NCBI GenBank assembly: GCA_018894105.1 | Contig: CM032121.1 | Coordinates: 1,303,507-1,367,506 of the forward strand | Direction of reading: 5' to 3' | From: Jacaranda mimosifolia | Taxonomy: Eukaryota > Streptophyta > Magnoliopsida > Lamiales > Bignoniaceae | DNA: 64,000 nt | Part shown: positions 62,701 to 64,000 of the stretch, piece by piece | Position numbering within the stretch: the stretch's first letter is position 1 | Layout of the letters: each line of letters begins with the position of its first letter | Made by a program: the position numbers and the translations under genes | The notes under the pieces: generated by a model | What the model was told of the DNA's origin: nothing | What the model saw: the letters and a program-made list of their open reading frames with translations, nothing else | Databases searched by the model: none

Positions 62701-63816
62701 CCAGATGATCTTATAGATTGTTTCTCTAGTGGTTTGGTTTTTGTTGCCATGCTTTAGTTTACTTAGCATTTTCAATTGTGAAAGGAAAAAAAAAAAAAAA
62801 AGATAGTGAGAACGAAGTAGTAGTTGTCCCCGAGGCATGAGTTCTTAAACAAACCAACCTTTAAAACTTCAATATTAGAACCTCAAAATGAAAACACAGT
62901 TATTAAGTTTTTTCTTAGTTACAATTACAGTTGAGGACATTCTATTCTGCTTGTTTACTGAATACAGACTTGAAATACTATTGGTCAGTTAGGAAGCAAA
63001 AGCGTCACTGGCTATCCACTTCAACGTTCCCACTAATTACCAAAAATTCTTGATTATTTGATTATCCCTTCTCCCTGTTCTAACATGGTTATCTTTTTCT
63101 TTCAGATTCTATGCATTCATTTGCAACGAGCTTCATATAACATGTTTGGGCAATCAGTAAAACTTCTGGTACTTACTTGGACCACAAATTTTTTCTCCAT
63201 AGAACAAGGTTGCATAGCGCCACATCTTTTCAGTTTTTACAGAGTTGTTAAGCTCTATTTTGTCTTTCCAGGGCCATGTCTCTTTTCCTTCAATCTTGGA
63301 TTTGTCTCCATTCACGAACACTGGAGTGGGAATCAAAAACATGGAGGCAAATTTGCAATTTGGGACGTTGAACAGGAGCAGTAGGGAAATAAGATCCTTC
63401 CCTTTTCCCAAATACCAAAATATGACACTTAAAGCCAACACAATGGGAAGCGTTTCAGAGGCAAGAAAGAAATGCTATTGAGATTGGTCTTTGTTTGAAA
63501 GCTGATGGCAACTCATGATGTAAGTTTTCTCTTCTTCTTGCAGGCAGATGTTATTGTCCCTTCATCACCATTAAGATATCAAACGTACCGTCTTGTTTCT
63601 GTTGTCGTGCACTTTGGAACCAGTGGAAACGGACATTACACAGTTTACAGAAAAGTGACTGCCAGGCTAGGCGATCAAGATCCTGTCGCCCTATTGGAAT
63701 CTGCTGTTGAACAATGGTTTTGTATTTCAGATTCTGAAGTGCATACTGTCTCAGAGAAAGATGTTTTCGATGCAAATGCCAGTATGCTGTTTTATGAGAA
63801 AATCGACAGCTCCTGA
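59738..63816 (+). CDS. UBP27: Ubiquitin carboxyl-terminal hydrolase 27-like (USP family)
   Basis: A cysteine protease that removes ubiquitin; Arabidopsis UBP27 is anchored in the mitochondrial outer membrane and affects mitochondrial shape. Exons: 59738-60001, 60209-60335, 61018-61118, 61194-61427, 61721-61789, 61887-62015, 62210-62347, 63106-63168, 63272-63460, 63544-63816, in phase, 528 aa. One membrane segment is at about 32-50. The Cys box GLKNLGNNCFLNVVLQ has Cys81, the QQDAEEA box spans exons 3/4, and the His box GNGHYTVY has His469, followed by WFCISDSEV (Asp501). CQSC and CSKC pairs suggest the zinc site. The last intron needs a GC donor (GAG|GCAAGA); the later GTAAGT at 63518 lies after an in-frame TGA. 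The start could also be the ATG at 59762. Confidence 0.94.
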
Positions 63817-64000
63817 AGGCTTATGAGGGAATCGATTCTTATGCTTACAAGTACAGAATAATGCTATCACTTGGTGTAAACTGAACTTTACCTTGATATT
63901 GCTCCAACTTCAGAGGAAACCAAATAGTTAGAAAAATGAAAACAAGAATTGTCACACATTTGTTGGCTGCAGCCCAAAAGCCTTATCTGGATATGATATC
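63817..64000. other. 3' flank of the UBP27-like gene
   Basis: Presumed 3' UTR; nothing else visible before the window ends. Confidence 0.4.

Noticed and set aside
63505..63543. Alternative start of the last UBP27-like exon at the ATG at 63505
   Set aside because: This part is the 3' end of an intron (polypyrimidine tract and TTGCAG); the exon begins at 63544 in the same frame.

Overview
The window is nuclear DNA from a flowering plant, most likely a eudicot. The genes have many short GT-AG introns, the intergenic DNA is AT-rich, small transposons (MITEs) are frequent, and every recognised protein has a clear plant counterpart. I cannot name the species. No bacterial-type system (operon, CRISPR array, phage) is present. 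All calls come from reading the sequence; no search or alignment program was run.

Layout. 1-3.7 kb: AT-rich DNA with nested MITE-like elements and a 1.46-kb inverted-repeat element. 3.7-9.3 kb (+): a complete 17-exon gene for the large subunit of ribonucleotide reductase (RNR1, 809 aa), with three E2F consensus sites, a telo-box and a TATA box in its promoter. 9.3-25 kb: gene-poor DNA with datable MITE insertions, one possible small gene on the minus strand (17.2-17.5 kb), a 43-bp minisatellite and a 725-bp solo LTR. 25.15-29.5 kb (+): a 5'-truncated, frameshifted RNR1 pseudogene. It is the start of a second copy of a segment of about 11.5 kb (copy 1 about 4.58-16.07 kb, copy 2 about 25.15-37.02 kb). 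Copy 2 ends at the TATA box of the next gene. 37.2-38.8 kb (+): an AP2/ERF transcription factor of the ABR1 type. 41.0-46.7 kb (-): the 26S proteasome lid subunit RPN5, 11 coding exons. 48.3-51.2 kb (-): a DHHC protein S-acyltransferase, 5 exons. 52.9-55.1 kb: a Mutator-like element with TIRs of about 105 bp and a 10-bp target duplication, enclosing a GC-rich core and an AT-rich tandem array. 56.4-56.5 kb (-): a nuclear fragment of plastid DNA with truncated psbT. 57.3-58.1 kb (-): a snoRNA gene cluster with two U14 box C/D snoRNAs around an apparent H/ACA snoRNA, behind a TATA/telo-box/site II promoter. 59.7-63.8 kb (+): a membrane-anchored ubiquitin protease of the UBP27 type with a probable GC-AG last intron.

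The genes are independent housekeeping or regulatory genes: dNTP synthesis, stress and hormone transcription, protein degradation, palmitoylation, rRNA maturation, organelle deubiquitination. They are not a pathway cluster. The most informative parts are the two-copy RNR1 segment, where each copy serves as the empty-site control for insertions in the other, the U14 cluster, and the Mutator-like element. I found no convincing novel molecular system.
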